Shown: piece by piece, positions 23,475 to 30,459 of the stretch | How positions within the stretch are numbered: the first letter of the stretch is position 1 | Layout: each line of letters opens with the position of its first letter | DNA from: CAYZRY01 sp964630225 | GTDB lineage: Bacteria > Bacillota_I > Bacilli_A > RF39 > UBA660 | Direction: 5' to 3' | DNA: 30,459 bases | Assembly (NCBI GenBank): GCA_964630225.1 | Contig: CAZVUK010000012.1 | Coordinates: 1 to 30,459 of the forward strand | Notes under the pieces: generated by a model | Seen by the model: only the letters and a program-made list of their open reading frames with translations | What the model was told of the DNA's origin: nothing | Database searches by the model: none | Translations under genes and position numbers: made by a program

Positions 23475-24518
23475 ATGAAAAAAATTATTCTTACAGGAGA
23501 TAGACCGACAGGTAAATTACACCTAGGTCACTATGTAGGTTCTATTAGAGAAAGAGTAGCACTGCAAAATAGTGGTGATTTTGACGAGGTTTACATTATG
23601 ATAGCAGATGCTCAGGCATTAACTGACAACTTTGATAATCCCCAAAAGATTAGAGATAATATCTATGAAGTAGCACTTGATTATTTGGCTTGTGGAATAG
23701 ATCCAGCTAAAAGTGTTATTCACGTGCAGTCACAAATTCCTGCTTTATACGAGCTTACGTTTTATTATATGAATCTTGTTACGTTAAGTCGCTTGGAGAG
23801 AAACCCAACCGTGAAGAACGAGCTTAAACTGCGTGACTTTGAAACGAGTATTCCGGCAGGTTTTTTAACTTATCCAGTTTCACAAACAGCCGATATTACA
23901 GCCTTTGATGCTACGACAGTACCCGTTGGAGATGATCAGCTGCCAATGATCGAGCAAGCCCGCGAGATTGTTCGAAGCTTTAACAATCTTTACGGCCAAA
24001 CTCTAGTTGAACCCGAAGCATATCTGCCATCAAATTTACTATGCTGTAGACTGCCCGGAACCGATGGCGCAAACAAAATGAGCAAGTCATTGAATAATTG
24101 TATATATCTATCAGACCCTAGTGAAAAGGTTAGAGAAAAGGTTTTTTCTATGTATACCGATCCTAATCATATCATCATCGACAGTCCGGGTGCGGTCGAA
24201 GAAAATACTGTCTTTACCTATCTAGATGTCTTTGCTAATGATTCACACTTTCTTAAGTATCTTCCCGAGTACCAAAATCTTGACGAATTAAAAGAACATT
24301 ACCGAAGAGGTGGTTTAGGGGATGTCAAAATTAAAAAGTTTTTATTCGAAGTTCTCGAAGAATTTTTAACACCAATTAGAGAAAGACGAAAAACATATGA
24401 AAACGATATGGAAGCTGTAAAACAAATATTAATAGATGGTACAGCAAAAGCAAATATCAAAGCTAATGAAACACTTGCTAGAGTTAGAAAAGCAATGAAG
24501 ATAGATTATTTTGAATAA
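23475..24518 (+). CDS. trpS: Tryptophan--tRNA ligase
   Basis: A class I aminoacyl-tRNA synthetase charging tRNA-Trp. The 347 residues from ATG 23475 (GGTGAT at 23465-23470) include the HIGH-type motif in GDRPTGKLHLGHYVGS (H16-H19) and KMSKS (201-205) within PGTDGANKMSKSLNN. The opening LTGDRPTGKLHLGH is the form found in one of the two bacterial TrpS groups, rather than the SGIQPTG form of the Bacillus enzyme. No T-box leader is present, so amino-acid-responsive control at this site is unlikely. murG follows nine bases after the stop. A TTG at 23463 lies before the Shine-Dalgarno and is rejected. Confidence 0.96.
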   Translation: MKKIILTGDRPTGKLHLGHYVGSIRERVALQNSGDFDEVYIMIADAQALTDNFDNPQKIRDNIYEVALDYLACGIDPAKSVIHVQSQIPALYELTFYYMNLVTLSRLERNPTVKNELKLRDFETSIPAGFLTYPVSQTADITAFDATTVPVGDDQLPMIEQAREIVRSFNNLYGQTLVEPEAYLPSNLLCCRLPGTDGANKMSKSLNNCIYLSDPSEKVREKVFSMYTDPNHIIIDSPGAVEENTVFTYLDVFANDSHFLKYLPEYQNLDELKEHYRRGGLGDVKIKKFLFEVLEEFLTPIRERRKTYENDMEAVKQILIDGTAKANIKANETLARVRKAMKIDYFE

Positions 24519-24527
24519 GGAGGCTCT

Positions 24528-25607
24528 ATGCGTATTATTGTTTCAGCCGGTGGAACTGGTGGTCACATCAATCCAGCCTTGGCAATAATAGATAAACTTA
24601 AAGAATTAGATAAAGACCTAGATGTCTTATATATTGGTACAACTGATCGCATGGAAGCAGAAATTGTACCCAAGCGCGAGATTAAATACTTAGGTATAGA
24701 AATAGCTGGACTAAATAGAAAAAATCCTTTTGCAAATATCAAAATCTTCATGAATTACCGAAAAGCTATTAAAAGATTAAAGAAAGAAATTTCTTCTTTT
24801 AATCCTGACTTAGTTTTAGGAATAGGCGGTTATATAACGTTACCGGTATGTAAAGCTGCCAAGAAGATGGGTTACAAAGTTTTTATTCATGAGCAAAACT
24901 CCATTCCAGGTTTATCTAACCGCTTGCTCGCTAAATCCGCTGATTTAATCGGTGTATCACTTGAATCTAGTTTAAAATTCTTTCCTAAACACAAGACAGT
25001 TTTTACCGGAAATCCTTGCAGCGAAAATGTTTTAAATAATCCGAAAGTAAGCAAGATAGACCTAGGCTTTACAAATGATAAATTGGTACTTATTGTCATG
25101 GGCAGTTTAGGTTCTAAAACAGTAAGCGCAGCGATGAAAGATATCTTGCCTAAATTCAAAACCAAAGGCTATCAAATTCTTTTTATAAGTGGCAAAAACT
25201 ACTTCGAAGAGTTTAGTAAAATAAAATTACCAGATAATGTTAAAGTGTACCCATATATAGATAATTTCCCTAAATATCTACAAAATGCCGATCTTATAAT
25301 TTCACGAGCTGGTGCTACGACTATTTCAGAGATAACAGTCTTAGGTATACCGAGTATTTTAGTGCCTTCGCCATATGTTACTCATAATCATCAAGAGGAA
25401 AATGCCAAAGTTCTGGAAGAAGCAGGAGCAGCTGTTTTACTAAAAGAAAAAGACTTAAATGCTGAAAGATTATTAACGGCAATCGATTCTATCTTAAATG
25501 ACCAAGAGAAATATGATATAATGTCAAGTAGTAATAAAAAAATAGGAATAAGAGATAGTGCAAGTAAGATTGCAAGTTTACTTATCGATTTAGCAGGTGA
25601 AAAATAG
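24528..25607 (+). CDS. murG: UDP-GlcNAc--undecaprenyl-PP-MurNAc-pentapeptide transferase MurG
   Basis: MurG adds GlcNAc to lipid I to make lipid II on the inner face of the membrane. The 359-residue GT-B enzyme shows SAGGTGGHINPALAI (6-20), GIGGYITLPV (98-107), HEQNSIPGLSNRLL (121-134), TGNPCS (160-165), the C-domain loop MGSLGSKTVS (191-200) and the donor-binding segment SRAGATTISEI (259-269) followed by PYVTHNHQEENA. The usual GNPVR reads GNPCS, replacing a conserved Arg. AAGGAGG (24517-24523) is the ribosome site. The stop shares one base with the murB GTG start, so synthesis is coupled. Confidence 0.96.
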   Translation: MRIIVSAGGTGGHINPALAIIDKLKELDKDLDVLYIGTTDRMEAEIVPKREIKYLGIEIAGLNRKNPFANIKIFMNYRKAIKRLKKEISSFNPDLVLGIGGYITLPVCKAAKKMGYKVFIHEQNSIPGLSNRLLAKSADLIGVSLESSLKFFPKHKTVFTGNPCSENVLNNPKVSKIDLGFTNDKLVLIVMGSLGSKTVSAAMKDILPKFKTKGYQILFISGKNYFEEFSKIKLPDNVKVYPYIDNFPKYLQNADLIISRAGATTISEITVLGIPSILVPSPYVTHNHQEENAKVLEEAGAAVLLKEKDLNAERLLTAIDSILNDQEKYDIMSSSNKKIGIRDSASKIASLLIDLAGEK

Positions 25608-26515
25608 TGAATGAATTTTTAGAAATAATTAAAAAAAGTGATATTGGTAAACTTGAAGAAAATGTCAGTTTAAGTAAATATACAACCTATAAAGTAGGGG
25701 GTAAAGCGACACTGATGATTTATCCTAAGGATACCAAAGCACTAGTTAGATTAATAAAATTATGTAATGGTCACAAGATAAAGTTTAAGATTTTAGGAAA
25801 TGGTTCTAATACTTTGTTTTCTGATAGAGATTTTAAGGGTGTCATCATTAGACTTAATGCCTTTGATAAAATAGATTTTTTTAGAAATAGCTTAACAGTT
25901 GGAGCAGGAGCTAGTCTTATGAAAGTAGCTAATATGGCTGTTAAAAAGGGTTTGTCGGGGCTAGAGTTTGCTACTGGTATTCCTGGAACGATAGGTGGAG
26001 CAATCTTTATGAATGCCGGAGCTTATAAAAGTGATATGGGTTATATAGTTAAGAAAGTAAAAGTTTTAACACCAGACTATAAAGTTATCAATATGACTAA
26101 TAGGGAACTAGACTTTCACTATCGCACATCTTTCTTACAAAAGAACCCTGGATATATCTGCCTTGAAGCATCAATCTCACTTAAAAAGGGTAATACCGAC
26201 GAGATGCAGGCTCTGGTAAAAGATCGCCGGATGAGACGGATGAGTTCACAGCCTCTCGAGTATCCATCAGCTGGCTCAGTTTTTAGAAATCCAAGTGCCG
26301 AAGTGCCCGCGGGTAAGCTAATCGATGATTTAGGACTTAAAGGATTATGCCGAGGCGGAGCTAAAATAAGTGATAAACACGCTAACTTTATTATCAATAT
26401 AGATAATGCTAAAGCTAGCGAAATAATGGAGCTTATCAAGTTTACTCAAGAAGCCGTTAAAGAAAAATATAATATAGATTTAAAAGTTGAACAAGAATTT
26501 GTAAATTGGGAGTAG
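25607..26515 (+). CDS. murB: UDP-N-acetylenolpyruvoylglucosamine reductase MurB
   Basis: MurB reduces the enolpyruvyl group to give UDP-MurNAc, using FAD and NADPH. The 302-residue protein starts at GTG 25607, sharing its first base (the G) with the murG stop; AGGTGA lies eight bases upstream. FAD-binding motifs are YTTYKVGG (25-32), ILGNGSNTLFSD (62-73) and GLEFATGIPGTIGGAIFMNAGAY (118-140, central part). HYRTSFLQ holds R173. The catalytic Ser is S224 in SAGSVFRNP, and GLCRGGAKISDKHANFI (247-263) and E297 complete the site. Length and loops fit the type II MurB of Gram-positive bacteria. Confidence 0.95.
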   Translation: MNEFLEIIKKSDIGKLEENVSLSKYTTYKVGGKATLMIYPKDTKALVRLIKLCNGHKIKFKILGNGSNTLFSDRDFKGVIIRLNAFDKIDFFRNSLTVGAGASLMKVANMAVKKGLSGLEFATGIPGTIGGAIFMNAGAYKSDMGYIVKKVKVLTPDYKVINMTNRELDFHYRTSFLQKNPGYICLEASISLKKGNTDEMQALVKDRRMRRMSSQPLEYPSAGSVFRNPSAEVPAGKLIDDLGLKGLCRGGAKISDKHANFIINIDNAKASEIMELIKFTQEAVKEKYNIDLKVEQEFVNWE

Positions 26516-26517
26516 TC

Positions 26518-27204
26518 ATGGCTAAAAAGATTAAAAGAAGGGTCAAAGTAATACCGATGATGATTGCTATTGCAATCATCACTTTGCTGATTATTCTTTT
26601 AATCTTTATTATTTCTATTCCAACTAAAAATATATTTGTTATAGGTAATAAAAAAATTAATGATCAAGAAATTATCGATATAGCTAAACTGGATGATTAT
26701 CCAGCTTTCTTTTCCGTGACCACTTTTCAGCTTAAAGCTCGAATTAAAAAGCATCCCCTGATCAAAGATTTAGTGATTAAAAGAAAGTTCTTTCATATCT
26801 TTGAAATCAAAATCAAAGAAAAAGAAATACTCTTTTTAAATAGTAATAATAGTAAATATGTTTTATCTGATGGATTAAAGATAGACAACGAAAGTGCTTA
26901 TGATAGCCCCATTTTAATTAATTATGTTAGCGACGTCGTCTACGAACAGTTTATCGAAGAATTTGCTTTACTTGATGAAAATATTAGGCTTAGAATATCA
27001 GAGATTAAATATGACCCATCTAGCTATGATGAAAGCAGATTTTTATTTATAATGAGTGATGGCAATTACGTATATATAAATATTCCTAATATGTCATCGC
27101 TTCGCTATTACGATGATATCTGTGCTACTTTAGAAGGTAAAAAAGGCATCCTATATTTAGACTCCGGTTATGGAGCAGCTAGTAGCTTTAAAGTATTTGA
27201 ATAA
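26518..27204 (+). CDS. ftsQ: Cell division protein FtsQ/DivIB
   Basis: A bitopic divisome protein that links early and late division proteins. From ATG 26518 (GGGAG at 26507-26511) it has 228 residues: a short basic cytosolic end (AKKIKRRVK), one membrane helix (about 12-35), then a POTRA-type region (about 38-105) beginning NIFVIGNKKINDQEII. A beta domain follows (about 110-225) with ILFLNSNNSKYVLSDGLKI. The cytosolic tail is much shorter than in Bacillus DivIB. It sits right after murG and murB, a common dcw-cluster arrangement, but ftsA and ftsZ do not follow here. A TTG at 26506 is not used. Confidence 0.88.
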   Translation: MAKKIKRRVKVIPMMIAIAIITLLIILLIFIISIPTKNIFVIGNKKINDQEIIDIAKLDDYPAFFSVTTFQLKARIKKHPLIKDLVIKRKFFHIFEIKIKEKEILFLNSNNSKYVLSDGLKIDNESAYDSPILINYVSDVVYEQFIEEFALLDENIRLRISEIKYDPSSYDESRFLFIMSDGNYVYINIPNMSSLRYYDDICATLEGKKGILYLDSGYGAASSFKVFE

Positions 27205-27208
27205 AATC

Positions 27209-27237
27209 CTGCAAAAGCTCTTAAATTATGTTATATT
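27209..27237 (+). promoter_or_regulatory. Probable promoter of the LRR membrane protein gene
   Basis: TGT-TATATT (27229-27237) is an extended -10, with CTGCAA (27209-27214) as a weak -35 at 17 bases. It lies between ftsQ and the LRR gene, whose start follows AGGAAAG (27247-27253). Confidence 0.5.
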
Positions 27238-27258
27238 AATATAGGATAGGAAAGATAT

Positions 27259-28656
27259 ATGAACGAGAATAAAAAGTTGTTAAAGCTTGAAAATATATTG
27301 AAAATAATAATCGTAATACTTGTAATTATCGATCTTTTCAGTCTTGCTAAATTAGATATTTTCGGAGCTAATTCGCGCAAAGCTAAAGAGCTTCTAGTCT
27401 TAGCTAAAAACAAAATATCTAAACTAAATGATAGCTATCTAGATTATGATTACATATACTATTATCCCACTTCTTGTCTAGGTGATAAAACCTTCGATGA
27501 AGCATATGTAGCTTTTACTTATGAAGGAAGCTTTAATTATTATTTTACGGCTAAAAAAGGAGAATCCTTTTACAAGTTAACGGCTGAAAAAGAAATATCT
27601 AAAATTAAGGCTAGTGAAGAAGGCAATCTCTTTGCTTTAAACAAAGATTTATCATCTTTAAAACAAATGATAATTGATAATCAAAGTTGCAGTATTGAGC
27701 ACCGCTTTGATGGGTTTTATGTAGCCAGCAGTGAGAAATGTTTTACCACCGATGCCCATGGCATCATTAGAGGTTTTAATAGCAGTAAAAAATGCAAGCA
27801 AGCGATCATATCAATTCCTGCTAAAATAGGTGGAAAAAAAGTAGTGAGAGTCGACTTTAATTCTTTCAATGAAATGGAATTAGATGTTTTTGATTTTAGC
27901 AACGCTAAATATCTAGTTAGAATTAAACGAAATGGTAACTTTGATTCTGACCTTGAAAATAAAATTAAACATATAAATATAAGATCTTTAAAATATTTAG
28001 AATACATCGAAGAATATTCATTTACGCAGCAAAGTTTAGATAGCGTTTCACTTAAAAATCTGCCTAGGCTTATGGATATTCAAAGTGAAGCTTTTTCAAA
28101 CAACAAGATTAGCAACTTATACTTAAAAGATTTACCAATGGTCAAACTCCTATATTCACCATTTCATCATAATAAGTTAGAGCAAATAGATTTATCTGCA
28201 ATGAAAAATTTAGAAGAGATATCATACGATGCTTTTTCACACAACGAATTAAGCGAAATCAATTTAGCTGGTAATCCCAAATTATGGCGTATTGGACACA
28301 AGTCGTTCTTCAACAATAAACTTATCGGTCTAGACTTTAGTAATAATGTTGCACTTAGAAATATAGAGTTTGAATCCTTCTCTAAAAATAAAATAAAAAC
28401 AATTAATTTTGGTAATATCGATTTAGAAATAATAGGTAATGGAGCTTTTAAAGAAAATCAAATTAATAAAGTAGATTTAAGTAAAAATGATAAGTTAAAT
28501 CGAATCTTACAAAACGCATTTACATTTAACTCTATTAAAACAATTGATATTGGAGATAACACTTCAGTTAGATGTATATCTAGTGCATCAGTTGATGATT
28601 CTGCTATTTTAGAAGCATCTAATATACCAAGTTATAATATTCAACCACTTTGTTAA
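27259..28656 (+). CDS. Membrane-anchored LRR protein with pilin-like head region
   Basis: The 465-residue protein has a basic N-terminus and one membrane helix (about 13-31), but no GFTLIE prepilin signal. Residues about 38-130 match the head of the prepilin-LRR protein at 11898 in layout: a Lys-rich helix, a Tyr-rich strand (DYDYIYYYP), then DEAYVAFTYEGSFNYYF, which parallels KDAYVAIIYDGISHYYYW there. From about 165 to 440 come leucine-rich repeats of a DLSxxxxLxxIxxxAFxxNxI pattern. Cysteines at 73, 144, 161, 179, 439 and 465 may form disulfides. It should face outward. A relative of the LRR-prepilin that lost its processing site is the best reading; adhesion is inferred. Confidence 0.8.
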   Translation: MNENKKLLKLENILKIIIVILVIIDLFSLAKLDIFGANSRKAKELLVLAKNKISKLNDSYLDYDYIYYYPTSCLGDKTFDEAYVAFTYEGSFNYYFTAKKGESFYKLTAEKEISKIKASEEGNLFALNKDLSSLKQMIIDNQSCSIEHRFDGFYVASSEKCFTTDAHGIIRGFNSSKKCKQAIISIPAKIGGKKVVRVDFNSFNEMELDVFDFSNAKYLVRIKRNGNFDSDLENKIKHINIRSLKYLEYIEEYSFTQQSLDSVSLKNLPRLMDIQSEAFSNNKISNLYLKDLPMVKLLYSPFHHNKLEQIDLSAMKNLEEISYDAFSHNELSEINLAGNPKLWRIGHKSFFNNKLIGLDFSNNVALRNIEFESFSKNKIKTINFGNIDLEIIGNGAFKENQINKVDLSKNDKLNRILQNAFTFNSIKTIDIGDNTSVRCISSASVDDSAILEASNIPSYNIQPLC

Positions 28657-28665
28657 GGAGAAAAT

Positions 28666-29370
28666 ATGAAAAAAATAAAAAAGAATTATGACTCGCCAGT
28701 TAAATATATTAAAATGATTTTCATTTTAATTCTTTTTCTTGCATCAAGTGCTGTATCATTATTAATAGCCTTTACGTTGGGTTTAGAAGAAATAGGTGTA
28801 GCAGAGGCAATCAAATTAAGATCCTTATCATTTATCATAATTTTAATCATTGCAATTTACTTATATCGTAAAGATTTAAAAAGAGATTGGAAGTATTTTA
28901 AAAAAAACCATAAACATGATATGAAGATAGCATTTAAGTACTGGCTTGTAGGTATCATCATTATGTTATCGGTCAACTTTCTTTTAGCTAAAGCTGGTTT
29001 AAGCATTTCTAACAATGAAAAAGCCGTTAGAGAAATGCTAGTAGCAGCTCCATTAATCTCGGGTTTAACTACTGTTTTAATTGGTCCTATTTTAGAGGAA
29101 CTAGTATTTAGACATGCTTTTTATAGTGTTATTAAAAATAAATTTATATTTGTTTTAAGTTCAGGTATAATATTCGGCGGGCTTCATGTTATCGGTAGTA
29201 TGAATAATGTCTTTGATTTATTTTATTTAATTCCTTATTCGACACTCGGTATATGTTTTGCTCTTACGATGAGTAAAACGAAGACTGTCTATCCAAGTAT
29301 AATCTTGCATATTTGGCATAACTTTATACTAGCTTTTTTAAACTTTCTTTTAAGTGGGCTAATCCTATGA
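28666..29370 (+). CDS. CPBP-family intramembrane metalloprotease
   Basis: The 234-residue polytopic protein has about six or seven membrane helices and the CPBP/Abi (CAAX protease-like) motifs: EELVFRH (E144, E145, R149), FGGLH (H174) and HIWHNF (H218, N219). These residues form the presumed metal-dependent active site inside the membrane. Bacterial members process peptides, give bacteriocin self-immunity or cleave membrane proteins; no bacteriocin gene is visible nearby. AAGGAG (28654-28659) overlaps the stop of the LRR gene, nine bases before the start, and the gene's own stop overlaps the next start. Its placement between an LRR surface protein and a prepilin could mean it processes such proteins, which is speculative. 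Confidence 0.9.
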   Translation: MKKIKKNYDSPVKYIKMIFILILFLASSAVSLLIAFTLGLEEIGVAEAIKLRSLSFIIILIIAIYLYRKDLKRDWKYFKKNHKHDMKIAFKYWLVGIIIMLSVNFLLAKAGLSISNNEKAVREMLVAAPLISGLTTVLIGPILEELVFRHAFYSVIKNKFIFVLSSGIIFGGLHVIGSMNNVFDLFYLIPYSTLGICFALTMSKTKTVYPSIILHIWHNFILAFLNFLLSGLIL

Positions 29371-30275
29371 GAAGAACAGATAAAAACAAAGAAAAAATTA
29401 AACACCTAGAAGATGAAAATAATAAAAAAATTAAAAGAGCTAAGAACATAAAAATCTTCAAAGTAGTAACGGTGATTTTTCTTCTCTTTTCTTTTGCTTA
29501 TGTATCACTGAGATATATTGGAACCAGCGGTTTAATCATTAGAGAATATTCTTATAAATCAAATAAAATAACGGAAAACTTTTACGGAAGTAAAATTGTT
29601 CATTTTAGTGATCTTCATTATGGTCATACGACCGATATGAAAAAAGTCGAAGACTTAGTTAATAAAATAAATTATATTAAACCTGATATCGTCGTCTTTA
29701 CCGGAGACCTAGTCGATAATAAAATAAGTGATGATGATCTAAAGAAACTAAGTTTAAATTTAGCTAAAATCAGTGCTAGTCTGGGTAAATATATGGTTCT
29801 TGGCAATCATGATAGAGATCCTAAAATATCCAAAGCTTTGACTGATGCTTCTTTTATCGATTTAAATAATAAATTTGACTTAATTTATAAAGACAGTAAC
29901 GATGCTATTTTAATAAGCGGGATCGGAGATGTCATTTTAAAAAGAGATGATATTCAGTCAGCGATGGCTTACTTTTTAGATGAAGCTTCAAAGCGAGATA
30001 TTTTTTCGCTAGTCATTACCCACGAGGGAGATATTCTAGATGAACTTATCGGTAATTACCCAGTAGATCTGGCCTTATCAGGACACTCACACAATGGACA
30101 AGTTAGACTCCCTAAAATAGGCAGTATCATAAAAGTACGGGGAGCTAAAAAATACAGTGAAGAAAGTTATGATGTGAATGGAACTAAAATTTATGTAAGT
30201 GGTGGAATAGGGACAACCGTTTTTCCTTTTAGGTTTTTTAACAACCCAAGTATTAATCTCATTAGAATTAAGTAG
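29367..30275 (+). CDS. YkuE-like membrane-anchored metallophosphoesterase
   Basis: The 302-residue protein begins with a charged, probably coiled-coil segment (about 5-28), then a membrane helix (30-48), then a calcineurin-like phosphoesterase: SDLHYGH (D82, H84), FTGDLVDN (D114), GNHD (N147, H148), THEGD (H219) and SGHSHNGQ (H240, H242). The order and spacing match the YkuE/LpxG-type group, which act as membrane-associated phosphohydrolases, some on UDP-diacylglucosamine or related lipids. The organism looks Gram-positive, so the lipid A route is unlikely and the substrate is open. The start overlaps the CPBP gene (ATGA). Confidence 0.92.
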   Translation: MRRTDKNKEKIKHLEDENNKKIKRAKNIKIFKVVTVIFLLFSFAYVSLRYIGTSGLIIREYSYKSNKITENFYGSKIVHFSDLHYGHTTDMKKVEDLVNKINYIKPDIVVFTGDLVDNKISDDDLKKLSLNLAKISASLGKYMVLGNHDRDPKISKALTDASFIDLNNKFDLIYKDSNDAILISGIGDVILKRDDIQSAMAYFLDEASKRDIFSLVITHEGDILDELIGNYPVDLALSGHSHNGQVRLPKIGSIIKVRGAKKYSEESYDVNGTKIYVSGGIGTTVFPFRFFNNPSINLIRIK

Positions 30276-30288
30276 TGTCTAGAAGAGT

Positions 30289-30313
30289 AAAGAACCAAAA
30301 ATTTCTTTTTTTT
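30289..30313 (+). terminator. Possible weak terminator after the phosphoesterase
   Basis: AAAGAA (30289-30294) can pair with TTCTTT (30303-30308) around an 8-base loop, and T residues continue to 30313. The stem is short and A/U-rich, so the call rests mainly on the T-run and on the position between two units. Confidence 0.35.
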
Positions 30314-30356
30314 ATTCTATATGTATGTTTTCTTTAATAAGAAAATAGGAGTTAAC

Positions 30357-30459
30357 ATGAGAAATAATAAAGGATTTACCCTTGTAGAATTACTTGCTGT
30401 TATAATAATTTTAGGATTACTAATGGTAATAGCGACACCTAGTATAACTAAATATATTA
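30357..30459 (+). CDS. Type IV prepilin-like protein (start only, cut by window end)
   Basis: ATG 30357 follows TAGGAG by a few bases. The 34 visible codons encode a class III prepilin signal and the start of a pilin helix: MRNNKG/FTLVELLAVIIIL, with predicted cleavage after G6 and Glu at mature position 5, ending TPSITKYI. It is very similar to the N-terminus of the LRR-prepilin at 11898 (both reach a P-T/S-I-S/T-KYI segment at the same distance). The body of the protein is beyond the window, so whether it also carries LRRs cannot be seen. Confidence 0.85.
   Translation, partial: MRNNKGFTLVELLAVIIILGLLMVIATPSITKYI

Noticed and set aside
28666..30275. Bacteriocin immunity locus around the CPBP protease
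   Set aside because: No small leader-peptide gene with a double-glycine site or ABC exporter is nearby.
1..30459. Mycoplasma-type genetic code (UGA = Trp)
   Set aside because: Trp-rich proteins such as that at 1268 use TGG, and rlmN, prpC, rsgA and rpe end properly at TGA with 4-base overlaps.
1..30459. Insertion sequences, prophage, CRISPR array, tRNA or rRNA genes
   Set aside because: No transposase, terminal inverted repeats, regularly spaced repeats or RNA-gene signatures were seen on either strand by eye.

Overview
The window is AT-rich bacterial DNA, and every convincing gene lies on the + strand. It suggests a low-GC member of the Bacillota, probably an uncultured Bacilli-type gut lineage. 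Supporting signs are strong Shine-Dalgarno sites of the AGGAGGTGAT type, extended -10 promoters (TGnTATAAT), the rlmN-prpC-prkC-rsgA-rpe order familiar from Bacillus, and yqeG-yqeH. Trp is encoded by TGG and several genes end in TGA, so a Mycoplasma-type code is not in use. The taxonomic placement is an inference from gene content and style. No rRNA, tRNA, CRISPR array, insertion sequence or phage module was found, and no gene-free stretch exceeds 300 bases.

Layout. 1-1190: the end of an unknown gene, then a metallophosphoesterase with a helix-turn-helix-like N-terminus and a terminator. 1190-3690: a zinc-ribbon membrane protein, a divergent membrane-anchored PIG-L/LmbE-like protein overlapping a polytopic membrane protein, and a small unknown protein with a terminator. 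3690-9290: a tightly coupled operon for 23S rRNA methylation (rlmN), PP2C phosphatase, PASTA kinase, the 30S-assembly GTPase RsgA, ribulose-phosphate epimerase and a lipoprotein. 9289-11819: a cysteine desulfurase, a cytosolic thioredoxin-like protein and a membrane protein fusing an extracytoplasmic thioredoxin to a DsbD/CcdA-like channel, apparently a redox relay. 11835-13925: a prepilin whose body is a BspA-type leucine-rich-repeat protein. 13953-14991: a 55-residue zinc-ribbon protein and radC, the latter apparently starting at an AUU codon. 15006-18237: a secreted, membrane-anchored cohesin-like/cadherin-like protein with a palindrome on its promoter, then yqeG and yqeH.

18259-27204 is mostly cell-wall and division: an alpha/beta hydrolase, a membrane-anchored MurF-like ligase, Ddl, an unknown protein, YebC, TrpS, MurG, MurB and FtsQ/DivIB. 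27209-30459 holds a second LRR protein, whose head resembles the LRR-prepilin but which lacks a prepilin signal, a CPBP protease, a YkuE-like phosphoesterase, and the first 34 codons of another prepilin cut by the window end.

The most novel-looking material is the pair of pilin-related LRR proteins (11898-13925 and 27259-28656) with a further prepilin at 30357. Next come the thioredoxin/DsbD relay behind a NifS-like gene, the MurF whose substrate-binding N-domain is replaced by membrane helices, and the AUU start of radC. Several starts were moved inward from the longest open frame because the Shine-Dalgarno site or a promoter requires it.
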